Under the pieces are notes generated by a model. The model was given only the letters and a program-made list of their open reading frames with translations, did no database searches and was not told the DNA's origin. The position numbers were made by a program, and so were the translations under genes. 64,000 nucleotides of DNA from Turbatrix aceti (taxonomy: Eukaryota; Nematoda; Chromadorea; Rhabditida; Panagrolaimidae): assembly GCA_963969345.1 (NCBI GenBank), contig OZ017768.1, forward strand, positions 6,100,718 to 6,164,717, in the 5' to 3' direction. Of this stretch, positions 25,301 to 39,146 are shown piece after piece. Positions within the stretch are counted from its first letter, which is position 1. Every line of letters starts with the position of its first letter.

Positions 25301-28300
25301 GCCTGGAGACAATTGTCTCTGACGCTGGTTACGATACGCTCCGTGAGCGTGCAGTGGTCGGCGCCGCCGTTGAATCCCCATCCCATACCCGGAGAGAACC
25401 GAACCGTCTCCGCCTCCTTTTCCCCTGAGTCGGTTTGTTTCTCTCTTGTTTTCTCATCTCATTTTTTTATTTTTTCTCCAGGGTTAATTTATAATTTACT
25501 ATGCGGCTTCCTTTTCCGCCTGAGGGTTTTTTTCGCGCTATTATGAAAGTCCTGAATCCCGAGTGACCTTGAGTCTTCTGACCTCTTGAGGCCGGTCGCG
25601 GTCGCCGTTCTCGTTCTCCCGCGCTTACCTTTTCCTTTTCCTTTTCATTTCCTTTTCCGCAATTTGCAACCTTGAAGGGGACCTGGCTGGCTGGCGTCTA
25701 TTGTGCGTGTGCGACAATTGATGGCGGCAGCAAGCAAGGAAGCAAGCCCGTCTTCAGCCCGAAGAGGACGACAGGACACTACGCATCTGCTGCTGCGCGA
25801 AGCACAACACCGGGTTCAACAGGAAGCGCACCTACCTGCGCGAAGGGGGTTGGGTTGGCGTCGGTCGTATCAGGGAAGGTTGCGCAGGTGTAACACCGAT
25901 CACTGATACCCGCTTCGTACCTGTCTTTATCGTTTTTTGTGCCCTGCAAGGTTTTTAACGTTACCCTACGCATACAAGGTACCGTTTTTTTCATTGCAAA
26001 TAAATTTTGAGGCCCGGTTTTGTGGACCGTATTTTTCATTTTTTAATTACTTTTGCATTAAAAATTATGGTTTGAAAAAAAATAATGAAGAATCGTTGTC
26101 TGCGCAACATTTTTTCCAATCTTTGTTCCCTCTTTGATGATTGAAACACCAGCGGGGTTCATTGGAATACAGGTGTAAACCGTTGAAATTTGTGGCTGCT
26201 TTTTCAAGTTTTTTTTTTGGGGGGGGGGGGCAAAGATGTTGAATGAAACGTAGTTAAATAGGTTTAACGTAGCGTGCTAAACCCGGAACAATTTTATTAT
26301 ACTTTTATTGCATGTAACAATTTTGCTGATAAATATTGGGTTGTAGGACACGGAAGTCGATGCACCTGCCTGCGGTGATGATTAGTAACCGCTCATCAAT
26401 CGCGTGCCGTCGCGCATGCAACGTAACAAAGGTTATACCTGCTTTCTTTTGCGCATCTATTTTCTTCTTTTTTCACTACCGATTCATTTGACGCGAGCAA
26501 TAAACAAAAAAAAATTGTTGCAAACCAATTACGTCTACATAACATACATAATCGCCGATTGCAATGCCCAGTTTCAGTTTCCCGAGCCTCGGCAGGGTCT
26601 TGACAGCGTGTTTACGTGCCTATTCGCAATAATTATTTACTGTCTTCTCCTCGAACTGGTCCTTGCCCCCGCCGTTCAGGAGGGAGGCCCACTCAAGTGC
26701 CTGGAACCCCTTTTTTTTGAGTTACATGACTTTATTGGCCTCGACAACTTGACTCGTCCTGCCGTCTTGTGTTTTGGTTTTTTTGCTCGCTCTGTCTGCG
26801 CGAGGGTAATTGACAAAGTACACTCAGCCTTCTATGTACCTCACCTGTCTCACCTGGCTGGCACAATGTCTATTTTGAGTCAAAGGTCACTTGTCAGACT
26901 ACGAGAAAGATCAGGGTACCCAATTTTTTGGCATGACAGTGTTGAGCGTAAAGTTCAGGTACGAACACGCGAACGAACGGTCTCTCTGTTTTCTGGACGA
27001 TGATAACTTTGTTGCGTGTTGATTTATGATTTTTTCATGTCTGGGACATGAAACAAGTTTCTTTTCTTTAATTTTTTTAACCTGTCGTGAATTCTGGAAA
27101 TGTGCTCATAGCAAATTCCGTTTTTTTTTCAACTTTTGTCTTTTCGATCACGCACCATTATTTTTTGGGATATCCTGGACAAATAAGCCCTTCACTTTTT
27201 CTATTATTTCTGCCTTTTGAACTGGAACCAAGCCAGTTGTTTTTGAACCACATGTTCCTTGTTTTTTTTTCTCACAGAAAAAAAAGCGTGTAAAGCGAGC
27301 GAAAGTTGATGTATTAATCCAGTTTGCCTGTGTCACTCGCTCAAGTGCCCTCTTCGTCATCGGATGCCCGAAAAAGTGGCTCAATTGACCTACCACCATC
27401 ACCACGCCACTGCGTCGTCGCAGAAGTTGCACAGCCTCACCCCCCCCCCTATACGAGTCAAAATCAGTGCAAGCTCCCCTATTTTTTTGCTTCGAAGATC
27501 CAACAAATTTCACTTGACGCACTTTTACTACCGCCGACGGATGATGATAATGTGTCAACATGGGAGCCAACAAAAAAAAAGTTAGACAACAAATAATATC
27601 ATCTAACACGGCGTTGCTCGGGGCAATGTATGTATGTATAATCTCTGTCGGTGAAGAAAATAGGGTTCGATCAACTGCAGTCCTAATTTGAATTGGCCTG
27701 GCCTGATGGCTCATTAGCGAGGCGAGGCGATCACACGCGTCTTCTCGTCGCCAGGTCTTGGCCAGGTTAGGGTTCTTCTAACGCGCGCACTAACAATCTA
27801 ATTGGTTTGTTCCTCACGCGTCTGAATCATTTGATTGCCTCGTTAGCCCTTTTTTTCCACCTGATCCATACGCGGCAACTTTCGATAGTTTTTAACGTTT
27901 TCCAAGGCGCCAATTAAGAAATACACGACTCGCAAAAGTTCATTTTATGTATCCATTTATTTATTTAATTTCAATCAACCTGGGTGATGACTATTTTTTA
28001 AATAGTAGTAAAAAGAACAGAAAAAAAATTAGATTACGCGTCTGGACGAGCGGATACTACCGCAATTCAGGCGGTGGAGAAGGAGGAACGCCTCTCTTCC
28101 CTTCTGCTTCCCTGTCTGCCCCGCCGCGGACGCTGACGCTGACGCTGACGCTTGGCTGGCCTCCGAAGGTCAACTGACGTGACCGTACCGCGATTTGATG
28201 AGCTCGATGACTCCAAAGTGACTTGAAAGCCTTTTTTTTTGAAACTTTTATGTCTGTCAAAGTGCAAATCATAATTTTCACATTTTTTACATCCGTTTTT

Positions 28301-29895
28301 TGGGGCAATAAAAATTTTCATTACGTGTAATAAAATTCAAAATTCGTTGTATAAATTCTTGTCAAAGTTTTGTGAGTCACATTTTTTTTTTACAAAAAAT
28401 GACTTTATTTTTATTCACTTGACAAAAGTCAAAAATTTCAACATTTAAAAAAATGCGGAGGTTTTTTAAATTTTCATAAATGAGCGTTGATTTTTTTGTT
28501 CCCGCGCATCAGACTTCCGGAACCCGTTTGACGGTGGTTCCTTCCTTCAGTCTTCAGTCCTGTCGAGTCGGTTGTCGGGGCAATAAAAGTAATTGTTTCA
28601 TTCGTTCCTTCATTGTGCCCCGTACGCGTTGGCAGCCAGGTGAGGCAGGTGAAGGGAGGGGACATTGCGCGCAAAAAAAAGTGCAAACTTCTGGCCATCG
28701 TGTGCACACGACCTTCTGAGATCTTGAGTGCCTTTGGACTCTTTTTTGTAGTCAAGTGCCCCGGGGCCATATCGGGGGGCGGTTTTGTCCTTTGCTGGGG
28801 TTTGTCTATTCAAAAAGTGCAAAAAGAGCTCGGCGCTTGAACTTCTAGGCCGTCTATAAAAACCTCCCTGCAACGCATCTGTCGTCCTGATTCCGCTACT
28901 TCTATCAGCGGCCATTTGAAAACTTTTTTTTTATTTGTCCAAAAAACCGTATTCGACAGGTTTCTATCAAAAATTGAAATGTTTTTTACTCAACTTTTTT
29001 ATCGGCGCGTCTACGTTTTGTTTCGTTTCGTTTCAATTTCCCCATCTTCCGGTGGCGACCACGTTGATCAATCACGGAAAAGATTAAAGTGTCCATCGCC
29101 GTGAGGTAATAGGCATCTCTCGCTGAGCCAGCCCACGCAGCCTGCCTGTACCCGCTCCGCTCCGCCCCGTCCGTCTCCATCACCGAGACTGACGACCACG
29201 ACCACGAAAAACGACGTCGGCGCTCGCTCCACGCGATCAGTTCTTCCGATTTTTTTTTCTACTAAATATATTTATTTCTTTTTCTTTTTCTTTTTCCGTA
29301 ACGAGCTCGATTAGGTATGTATTTTATTTTTAAATGAATTTTGCCAGGACTGAGGGGGCGGTGTGGCGTCACCACGCGGGGTGGATGTCATGCCCTCCTC
29401 CACCTCCCACGCGCGATGGACTCACTCGCGATTTCCCTCGTCTTGCCCTGTGTTCCGCCCCCTTCCTCTTGACATTGTTTCCCGCGCACCCCGCGCCTTA
29501 TAAGGTTGATCGCCGACTTCCGCCCGGGCATGCATGACTCTTTTTGGTGGATCTACCGATCCTGAGAGGAAAGTTGTCTGTTGTCTGTGCCTCGGGGTCA
29601 TGCATCGAACGGAGCTTGTTTGTTTTTGTGACCGTGTTTCCTTTCGTTTGCAGCAAGTTCTTTTTTGGGCGGATAACGAGGTTGAGAGCCTTGTTGTTTC
29701 TTTTTTTCTTTTCACCGGATTTTCTTCTTTAAAAAAAAACCGTTTTGATCCTCGATGCCTTCATTCGACTTGTCGACTTCTGAATATTCTAAAATGAATT
29801 TTTTTTCAGATCACCCAGCCGAAAAAAGTCCGACTCCATCGGCGGCCCTCCACGAATAGTCACTCCTTCTCCCACCAAGCAGAATCTCGGCGGCC
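22331..29895. other. gene-poor 7.5-kb region, likely upstream of the ADAMTS gene
   Basis: No exon with recognisable similarity on either strand; open frames are short and of non-coding composition. Content alternates between AT-rich stretches and GC-richer blocks (about 22900-24120, 25250-25900). A run of T then 12 G lies at 26211-26230, a CCTTTT tract near 25630, and three copies of GCTGAC near 28133. It may hold regulatory DNA or untranslated exons. A TTTTTCAG acceptor at about 29804-29811 opens the 85-base 5'-UTR of the ADAMTS gene. Confidence 0.4.
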
Positions 29896-32800
29896 ATGGC
29901 TCTTCAACGACCGCGGCTGAGGCTGCAGTGGGCTACGCTGTTGCTCTGCCTCTGCTGGCTGCTACAGGTAGGTAGCCTCCATAAACACAAAAATCAAACA
30001 AAGTTAAGGGAGCACAAATCATGCCCCAGAGAGCGTCCAAAAAAATATCTATCGACCGATCTTTCTTCTCTCCTTTGTCTTATCGCTCATTTGTTAGTTT
30101 TAAAAATCACAAATTGTTACACGCCATAATTTTTTTTTTGCTAGGAAGAGAGAGAGCGGGTAACTTTTGGTTTTGACAATTTATCTTTTTTGTCGCGCAG
30201 GCGAAGCAAGCAACAACCGATGTGATTCTTCTTCTTTTTTTTTATTGTTTTAATCTCAAAACCACTTTTTTCTCGGGGGAAACAAACTTTTTACGGCAGC
30301 AGACGCAAAAAAAAGAGTGAGATCGTTTTCGGGGAAACCTGGTTATAATTTTTTTACTTACTTGAGTTTTTGATTTTGATTTTGAATGATTTTGATTTTT
30401 TTTATAATTCACGCGCACTTCAAATGCTCTCCATGGCGCACAGGTTTGATGACTTTTGCAACTCAAAGTGACATAGAACAGGGACAAAACCGGTGACGAA
30501 GAACATCGGGCGCACAGACGGGGCCAAAGAAGACGGAACACTTTTTTGTTGCCTTTTTTTGGAGGATCAAAAAATCGCTGGCGTGACCTTTGACGGCCTC
30601 ACAGGCAAGTTGTGTGTCAAGCCGAGATCGCGACCCTCTTTCGGCCCCGATCCGGCGTTGGCCCCGTTTTTCATGACGTCAAAGTGCTGGGTAATTATTT
30701 ATTTAATTTTGTCTCGCTTCTGTATCGATGACTTTTTTTTGTCGCATTGCGTCGAACACCTCCCCTCCCCCAAAAACCCAGATTTCGTCTAGTCGCATAA
30801 AAAAAACACACACACACAACAAAGAATATTTAGAATCGCGTAATTCAGGAACTGATTAGTAAGACCCAAGCATGATTCGAATTTTCTTCAAAACTGTCAG
30901 TTAAAAAACTTCCGTTGTGTGCGTGCGCGATGTACAACAGAGTTTTGTGGTGGCCTTGATCGAGGGGCACCACACAACCCACAAAACCCAAAAAACCTGA
31001 GGCAAGATGCTTTGCTTTGCTTTCATTTCTTTCTCTGCCATACATATTTTTTTGTTTACCGGCCGGTTATGTACACCACAACGACGCCGACAGAAAAGAC
31101 AATAACCCGGGGTTGGAGTTGGGGTTAAATGCGAGTCAGCGCATCCAAATGGACAGTTTTAACCGTTTCATTTTTTCCTTCCTTCTGCACACGTTTCTGT
31201 CTTGCAACAATTCTTGACGGGTTTGGTTGGCGTTACACCGCTGCAAGCACATAAACCAATAACCAGAGGTCGCGGAAGAAAAAAAAGGAAAAAAAACAAA
31301 AGGCACGCTGCAAAAGCATAAAAAACTGGATTACGATGGCAAAAAATGGTTCTGATGTTTTAAAAAATTGTTACAATACCGATCGTAAAATCCGGGGAAC
31401 ACACTCAAAAAAGTCAAGAAAAGTATCATATTTATTTATATTTTGTGGTTTTTTAGCTTGTAAATGGATCCATTATCAATTTCTTCTCTCCTGATGATCT
31501 CAAATACACATTTGGCGTTGAAAAATTATCAGATGGTGAGTTTCCGGATTTTCGACAAAATATTTTTTTTATTCGTTTGTCTTCAATTTTAGTACCAGAA
31601 CACAAAATGGTGTATCCAAGGTCGTTTTACGGCAACGACGGCCGCCTCGAGGGCATCATCGTCGAGATCGAAGGCGAAGAGGTCAGTCTCGACGTCGAGA
31701 GCGTCTCAAACCAGCTCATGGCCGATCACGTCACGATCGTCGAGCGGCACAGCGAAGACGGTGGCGGCACGCTAAAGTACGTGCCAAGGGACATCGATGA
31801 TTGTCACTACCACCATATTTCCAATACCACGTACGCCGCGGTGTCCAATTGCGATTCTAGTCTTGTAAGCCTCTTTTTTTTCTTGATTTTGATGAATTTT
31901 GACGTGTTTGACCCCTTCAGAAAGGCATAATCGTCCGACCGACGGGCATCTACGTCATCCATCCCCTCCCTGAGCACCACCTAGGCCGAACAAAGCGGTC
32001 TGCCGATGGCACGCCTGCGCACATTGTTTACAAGAGATCCGCTGAGGTCAGCGATTTCTGCGGCATCGAGAGCACTATCACTTCTGAGGAGCTCCTGGAA
32101 GACGAGGCAGGTGTCCAGGAGGACGTCTTCGTCGTCGGATACAACCTCGCCCGCGAGGATGAACTCGTCGTCGAACTCGCGATTTTCGTCGACGAAACAC
32201 TCTGGCGCCACTTTGATAACAAATTCGGCGGCTCTGCGTGGTCGAAGCTGCAGCAGTACGCGCTGACCATGCTCAACAACATCCAGATCATGTATCGTCA
32301 GCCGACCGCTGTCCCGAAGCTTACATTCCGTGTCGTGCGATACGAGGTGTTAAAGGCGCAGCCGAGTGCCATGGCGGATTACCTGCATCAATCGGGACAC
32401 GCTCAACTCTACCTGGATCGATTCTGCCGCTATCAGCGCAGTCTGGGTGTTCGGGACTGGGATCACGCGCTGCTCCTCACCGGACACGATATCCATCGCG
32501 GGAGCGGATCTCGATCCATCAGCGGTATCGCGCGTCTCGATGGCATGTGCGATCCCTGGAACACCTGCACCCTTGCTGAGGGCCTTGATTTCACGTCTGC
32601 CTTCATCGGCACCCACGAGCTGGGCCACAGCGTTGGCATGCGCCACGACGAGCCCTACTGCCCGAGCAAGTTCATCATGTCGAGCAGTCTGGGTCCCGGC
32701 AAGGTCACCTGGTCTACCTGCTCGTTGCGCGACTACCACAGCTTCCTCATGCGTCTCGAGTAAGTTTTTTCTTGTTTTGCGGTGTGTGCTTGCCTACGGG

Positions 32801-35800
32801 GTGCTTTTTTTTCAGCTCGAGAGGGAAGAACTGCCTTCGCACGTCGTACCTGAGCGAGCAGATGCCGCTGAACGGCCGACTCCTACCCGGACAACTCTAT
32901 GACGCGAACATGCAGTGCCAGCTCATGCACGGCTACGGCTACCAGCAGATCACGCCCCGACAGGATCACTACGACGGCATCTGCTACATGATGTGGTGCG
33001 GTCAGTCTTCGTTCGGCCGTATCATCACGTCGCATCCAGCGCTGGAAGGCACATTCTGCGGTCAAGGAAAATGGTGTCAACTCGGTCGATGCGTGCCGTG
33101 GTCTGGCAATCCTTCCTACGCTCCCCCCGCAAGTCCCTCACCTGTCCAGGTAGCAGCCCAACAGCCTCCCTCCGTCTGGGCAACCACGACCACGACCCCG
33201 AGACCATACTACACGACGACGACGCAGTACTCAGCGCCTACGGTTAGTCAAATCCGCGGTTGGCGATTGGTCAACGGGAAATGGGCTAAAATCAGCGGGC
33301 CAATTAGGAGATTCCGATACAAACAGCGAAGAGCCTAAAACTGAAACCCAACTGGCTCTTGAAGCGAAAAGTGAAGAAATGCTCACTTTTCGCGGTAGGA
33401 CAGACACACCGTTGCGTTGACGGCTGTTTTTCACTGTTTGTTATTGGTTCTCTCCTTTTTGGATCTCGTTTTTTTTCCGCTGTTGCTCCTTTTTCTATAC
33501 CTTGCCACCCATGATTATTTACATATTTGAGTTTTTTCCTGCACACAAGGTTTTTGTTTGATACGAGTGTCCACAGTTTTTTCACTGAAAAAAATGCATC
33601 TATCTTCTTCTTCTTGGTGTTGTTTGTTACTTACAAATCCCTAACAATTGACTAACAATGTGATTGACTTCTGACTAATCAGGGGAGCACAGGTGAAGTG
33701 CAAGGGCCTCTTTTGGGCCCCCGCTATGTATCACAGTGCATCCCAAAACAAACAAAACACGGTTTGACATCCTTCCTATTAACTCGCCGTTTTTTATGCC
33801 TGTGTGCAAAAAAAATAATTAACCAGGAACGATCTCGTCCTGCGCAGAGGAGAGAGAGAAAGAGAAGAAGAAGAAAAAAAAAGTTACTTCCGGTCGTCAT
33901 TCGTCATCCGTAGACGAGAGAAGAAAGCGAGTATAACGTAACGCGAGAGGCGACATTGCGGCGCCCCCACCAACGACAATCTCTGATCTCGACTACTTGA
34001 TTCTTCTTTTCTCTTCTCTCCTGCACTGGGCGTAGCAGGTAGCACAGCACGTAGAAGTGGACGCTGCCCGGAGACGGAAGGGCCGGGCCATCAATTACCG
34101 CGCCATCGCCAACGCCGTCGTCCACCCTAATAACGGTTTTTTTTTTTCTAACTTCTGACTTTGACTGTGTGCGTACTAACAATCACATATTGCCTGCACA
34201 GGAAGTGGACTTTGTGTCGTGTCGTCCGCAATTTAACGCAATATAATGCCTGAAAAAGTCGCATCAATCAAGCACAAAAGAAATGATTGCAGTGAAAACC
34301 TAAAAAAAAAAAGAAGAGAGAAGATACGATTGCGAGGGGGTTTTCTGTAATCTCAAAAAATCAGGCGATCGTAACTTCTTTTTCGCCAGTGTTTAATTTT
34401 TGAAATCAAACGGAAAAACGAAAAACGAGATGCACTTTTTTCGAACGCCTTTTTTTGTGCACTTTTGAAGGCTGTTTCCGGTTTTTGTGCACTTTTCAAT
34501 GAGACAAAAAAATAACAATGATTGAGTGGAAAACTTCCGTAGACATTTTTTTGTCGAAAATGTCACTTTTTATGACTTGATAATTTTTATTTTATTTATT
34601 ACCAATTAAATTTAAAATTTATTGCCTTTTTTTGTGAAAATTTAGATTTTTGATTCAGCGAGTGCCAAAGTTAAAAAAAAACGTGTTTGGAAATTTAAAA
34701 AAAAATAAGAAAATTAAAACAAAAAATTATGTAATGAAAAAAATAGATAGCAATTTTTCGAAACTAATAAACTGACGTTTTTTAATTTCAAAAACATAAA
34801 AGTTAATAACATTAATTTTTTTTTTAAGTTTTTTTTTGAAAATTTGTTAAAAAAATTTTTTTTATAATAAATTACAGTAGATAAAAAAAATCCCCTCAAA
34901 TCCCAGTTTGAAGCAAAAAAAGCAATCCTCAAAAAAAACATACCTTATTACCGGAAATTTTCAGCGTTTGAATGGCGGCTGGTCAGCATGGAGTTCGCTG
35001 GCGTGCCATCTCTGCTCGTGTCCACAGATCTCAGGCTCCATCGGTGTGACAACGACGACACGTGCCTGCAACAATCCGGCACCCGTCAACGGTGGCTCCG
35101 AATGCGAAGGCGCCAGCACCCAAGGCCACGTCTGTAACCGCGCCTGTACCGGCCAGTCGCAGACTGTAAATCAGGTTCGTTACTGCAATAGTCTGCCTCA
35201 TTACACTCCCCTGCCTCTCCGGTCCGTCAAAAAAAAAAGTTTGAAAAGACCAAAAGTCGACTGACGTCACGTGATTTTTTTCTTTGAAATGGACAGGCGA
35301 TGCTGGGGCTGGGTTTGATCTTTGAAAGCCTATTTTATTTTACACATAAAAATTGTTACAGTACATTTCAAATATCTGCGCGCAACACAAGCGAGCCAAG
35401 GGCGATCGCGAACTCACCGGAAGCGGCAGCCAGCTCAACAGGTACCCGCAGCGGGCCTGCAAGGTCTTCTGCGACGTGACCACCCTCTCTGGCGGTCAGC
35501 GTAATTATCGCTTCTACGGCGACAACCTGCCTGACGGCACGCCCTGTGGCTGGGATCGCTACTGCCTCAACGGCGAGTGTCTGGTAAGTCGCGTTGGGAG
35601 TGGTCAATTTTTCTGGGTTGAGCTGGATCATTTTTTAATCCGTTTATAAAATTTTTATTTGACGTACAAATTTTTATTGAGATTTTATGAATCTTTTTTA
35701 ACGTTCAAAAACATAAAAAAAAATTTTTTTAACGTCAGTTATCAATTCTGCAATCAACCAAAGTTTTTCCAAACGTGCAAAGTTGTCGCAGAAAGAACAC

Positions 35801-37741
35801 CAACTTTTTTTGCAGCCCAAACGGGTTTGCAAAAAGCAGGAATAATTTTTAAAACAACCGTCGCGCTGATATTTATTTTATTTCTCACGTGGACGCTTCA
35901 GGCTCTGTCATGTGACAACACGGCACTCATCACGCGGGATCTCTCGTGTCCGTCGAGCAGATGTTCTGCGTCCTCGGCCCCTCCGGCGCCTGCCCAGGGC
36001 GTGTGGGGCACGTGGTCACTCTGGACAAGCTGTACCGTATCCTGCGGCGGTGGCGTACAACAACGCACCCGCACCTGCTCCGTCCCAAATCTTTGCGCCG
36101 GCACGAATACCGAACGCCAGGCGTGCAATCCTCAATCGTGCCCTGTGCCAACGGCAACCGAGCCTCAGTGGACCGATTGGACGTCGTGGAACCAGTGCAG
36201 CGTGTCGTGCGGTCGGGGCTCGCAGGCGAGGTACCGGCGATGCGCCACGGCGTACAATACCATTGCTTACTCGTGTGCAGGTCAGACTATGGATATCCGA
36301 GGCTGCGAAGAGCTCCTTTGCGGAAGATCTACGGTAGCAGCACCCCAATGGGCCTCTTGGGGGGCCTGGTCAGGTTGCTCGACCACCTGTGGTCCCGGCA
36401 TTCAGAGCCGAACCAGGTGGTGTCCCCAGGAGCCCTGTGACGGCTCCAACACCCAGCGCATGGCCTGTAACCAACGAGAGTGCGGTTCATGGGGCGCTTG
36501 GGGAGACTGGTCACAATGTTCTAAGACCTGCGGTGGCGGACTGCGCACTCGATCTAGGTTCATCTTTGAACTAACAATTTTTTTTTGCAAAATGATATTT
36601 TTTTAGAGCGTGCTCAGTGTTCAACACCTGCGTGGGCCCAACCCTTGACCAGGTGTCTTGCAACCCGCAGGCGTGTCCGGTATCCTCGAGCTCTCCAACA
36701 TCAGGCGGCCAGTGGTCTGGTTGGTCGGCGTGGAGCCAGTGCAGTCTGACCTGCGGCAACGGCATCAAGCGACGAACTCGGCACTGCCAGAGCGCGTCGT
36801 GCATCGGTAGCATCCGGGAATCCGTGCCCTGCACAGAAGGCCCGTGCCCGAGTGTAAATTCCAACTGGGGAGGTGAGTCTAGCACGACGATGGGCGCTTC
36901 TTCCTCTCCGGTGACAGCTTCACGCGAGTCTGCGACGACTCTTAACACTTTTTCTTCTTCTTCTTCTTCTTCTTCGGATGGTAGTGGTAGTACAACGACT
37001 GTAATGAGTACAACTCCAACATCATCTGCAACAACAACAGCAACAGCAACAACGACATCGAGTACGACAACTTCACCAACGACAACAACGAGTACCCCAA
37101 CAACCACACAACCCCTAACCACTACGCCGGCGACAGCGTCGTCAGCAACGTGGGCGACAACAACGGGCCCTACGCAGATGGACACCGCTCCGCACGCGGA
37201 ATCCAACGCTCTGTTCGGCTTCGCCGGTCCGGCGATTGTGGCTCGCCAGAAGCAGGCTTCTGGCTTTTCGCGCTTCAGCTTTGTCCCCGGCGTTGGGTTG
37301 TCGGTGGCGAAGAGCGTGAACCCGACAGAGTTCGCCCGCCTGCGAAGGCGCATGTAGACCCCCCTAACTTTTCCCCTCCCCCGACTCCTATCCTCTCCAG
37401 GTGTAATCTCAGGTCTCTCTTTTTTCTTGCAAAAATCTCGCACAAATCACGCACTTATACTATTTTTTTCTCGGTTTTACTTACTACATATTTTTGAGTT
37501 TTTTTTGAGCTTTGGCTGGTTTTTGACGCTTGCTTGCTTTTTTTTGTTTTTTTGCTCCGGTGATCATCCGGACGAACGTGTGTGGAGTGTCGTGTGACGT
37601 GTTTCAGGCTGGGGATACTGGTCGACGTGCTCCGAGACGTGCGGCAACGGCCTGCGGAAACGGGTCCGCAAGTGCTACGGCGGGAGCCAGTGCACGGGGG
37701 CTCCATTCGAGCGCTCCAAGTGTCACATCCGAAAGTGCTGA
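29896..37741 (+). CDS. ADAMTS secreted metalloprotease with thrombospondin repeats
   Basis: Exons 29896-29967, 31457-31535, 31593-31864, 31921-32759, 32816-33242, 34965-35174, 35362-35583, 35902-36557, 36607-36872 and 37608-37741 join in frame to 1058 residues. Residues 1-24 form a signal peptide. The propeptide ends at RTKR (164-167), a furin site. The catalytic zinc motif [12 protein letters not shown] begins near 373, followed by the Met-turn FIMSSSLG. Then come a disintegrin-like domain, a first thrombospondin type 1 repeat (WSAWSS), the Cys-rich domain ([21 protein letters not shown]), and a series of five to six thrombospondin repeats of the type [17 protein letters not shown]. It cleaves extracellular matrix, as ADAMTS proteins do in nematode gonad and cuticle; which worm orthologue (adt-1 type or gon-1) I cannot say. 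Two alternative stops, 33338 and 37357, are possible (see separate entries). Confidence 0.9.
33243..33338 (+). CDS. alternative short C-terminus of the ADAMTS protein
   Basis: If the donor at 33243 (ACG|GTTAGT, weak) is not used, exon 5 runs on in frame through 31 more codons with basic residues ([10 protein letters not shown]) to a stop at 33336-33338, giving 594 residues without thrombospondin repeats. The Thr-rich linker just before is preserved in both forms. Confidence 0.45.
   Translation, partial: VSQIRGWRLVNGKWAKISGPIRRFRYKQRRA
36873..37357 (+). CDS. alternative Thr/Ser-rich C-terminus of the ADAMTS protein
   Basis: Reading through the strong donor GGAG|GTGAGT at 36873 continues the same frame for 161 codons: a Ser run coded by TTC repeats, a Thr-rich mucin-like stretch, then a non-repetitive segment ([18 protein letters not shown]) ending in RLRRRM and a stop at 37355-37357. 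Total 1175 residues. An open frame of this length past a donor suggests a real isoform or the only real end. Confidence 0.55.
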
Positions 37742-39075
37742 TCTCCAAGCACCCCGCGAAGAAGCCTTCTCTCGTTCTCACAGCTCAAAGCCTTCATCTC
37801 CACATTCCTTCACAAACATCGTCAGATGCCGGAATCTCTTGCTCGTCCTTCCATCAGTCAGCCAGTCCAACAAATCAATCGCCACGATTCAATTTATTAA
37901 ATATAATTTTTTTTATTTTGTGTTCAACGAGTTGTTTGTTTATTTTGTTGTGTTTTTCTTCTTTCACTTTTCCTTTCAACAACGTTTGGTTTTTTTTGAT
38001 TTCTTTCACGGATTCTGTTTTGCTCACTTTCATGTGTTGTTGTTGTTTTTTTTTATGTTTTTGTTTGTGTGTGTTGCGTGTGTGTGTGCCTATACAATTA
38101 TTGCTGAATACTACCGTTACAAGTCGCTACTTTGGATTACCGCTTGTGAGAGTAACAAAAAAACCACATCTCTGATGAGTCAGTTTACGCAAATAATAAT
38201 TTTGAGGAAAGCAGGAAAACTCGGGCGATCCTCTGATACGTTTCCTGCCTCCCGTGTTCCGTGTACATAAAAGAGAAAAAAACGTTAACGTTCCCGGTGT
38301 ACCAATAAAAGTGATTTTATTACCCAGTCTTTTCTGTTTTCTTTTTTCTTCCCACAGTAAAAAAAATAAATAATATAAAAAAATTATAAAATCATACATA
38401 CATACATACACGCGTTGTTCAAACATTCCGAAAAATAAATGAAGAATACTACTACTACAAAATGAAAATGGATACCATACGCAGGCCAATAAAGCTTCCG
38501 ATCTCACAGCGAAATTTCTGCCGTAATCATGTCCTCTGGCGCCTGTCTCGCTGTTGGACTTGGTGGCCATTATTTCTGTCTTGAATGCCTGTCGTCCCGT
38601 AACTATGATATTGTCGTCCTTACATCTTTTTTTTACGTTTACGTACCCCGATGGCCCACAAGGCCCCTGAATGTCCTCTGAAATCCACAATTGTCCCTGG
38701 AACAATCAAAACGAGTAAAATCTGCACGTTACTGGTTCAGTCATTCCTCGTTTATCCTCCTAATATCCCTCTGGGGCACTCCTGATCGTTCTTCTTTTGC
38801 TGCCAGTATTAGCATATCCCTCAATGTTCATGGCACATTTCCCTTACTCATTTACCTGTTTGTCTGGAAGTCGGACTTTGCATGTCATTTTTTGTGCGAA
38901 TAATAAACGGACAACGTTGAACGAACATTTACCCAATGAGTAATTTTGCATAGAGCAAGCAGAGGCTGGTGGACGCTAAGCACTCTGCCTCGAGGCGCTT
39001 GTTTGCTCTCGAGAAAAGCTTGCAGCGTGCGTCGTTCGTCCATTCAAAGTGGGCTGAAAATGGTCAAAGTTTCAC
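37742..39075. other. 3' flank of ADAMTS gene and spacer
   Basis: No exon is supported. A CATA/TACA microsatellite lies near 38394-38412. Confidence 0.4.
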
Positions 39076-39146
39076 GGTCCTATGGTGTAGTGGCAACACA
39101 CTGGACTTTGAATCCAGCATCCTCGGTTCGAATCCGGGTAGGACCT
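39076..39146 (+). tRNA. tRNA-Gln (anticodon TTG)
   Basis: The acceptor stem GGTCCTA pairs with TAGGACC. The anticodon stem CTGGA/TCCAG encloses the loop CTTTGAA, giving anticodon TTG (UUG). The T arm CCTCGGTTCGAATCCGGG contains the invariant GGTTCGAATCC and the D arm region TGGTGTAGTGG gives box A. No intron; a T run follows within 40 bases as Pol III terminator candidate. Confidence 0.95.

Noticed and set aside
22686..25546. Several open frames of 80-190 codons
   Set aside because: Composition is low-complexity or arbitrary, no domain is recognised and none has splice context.
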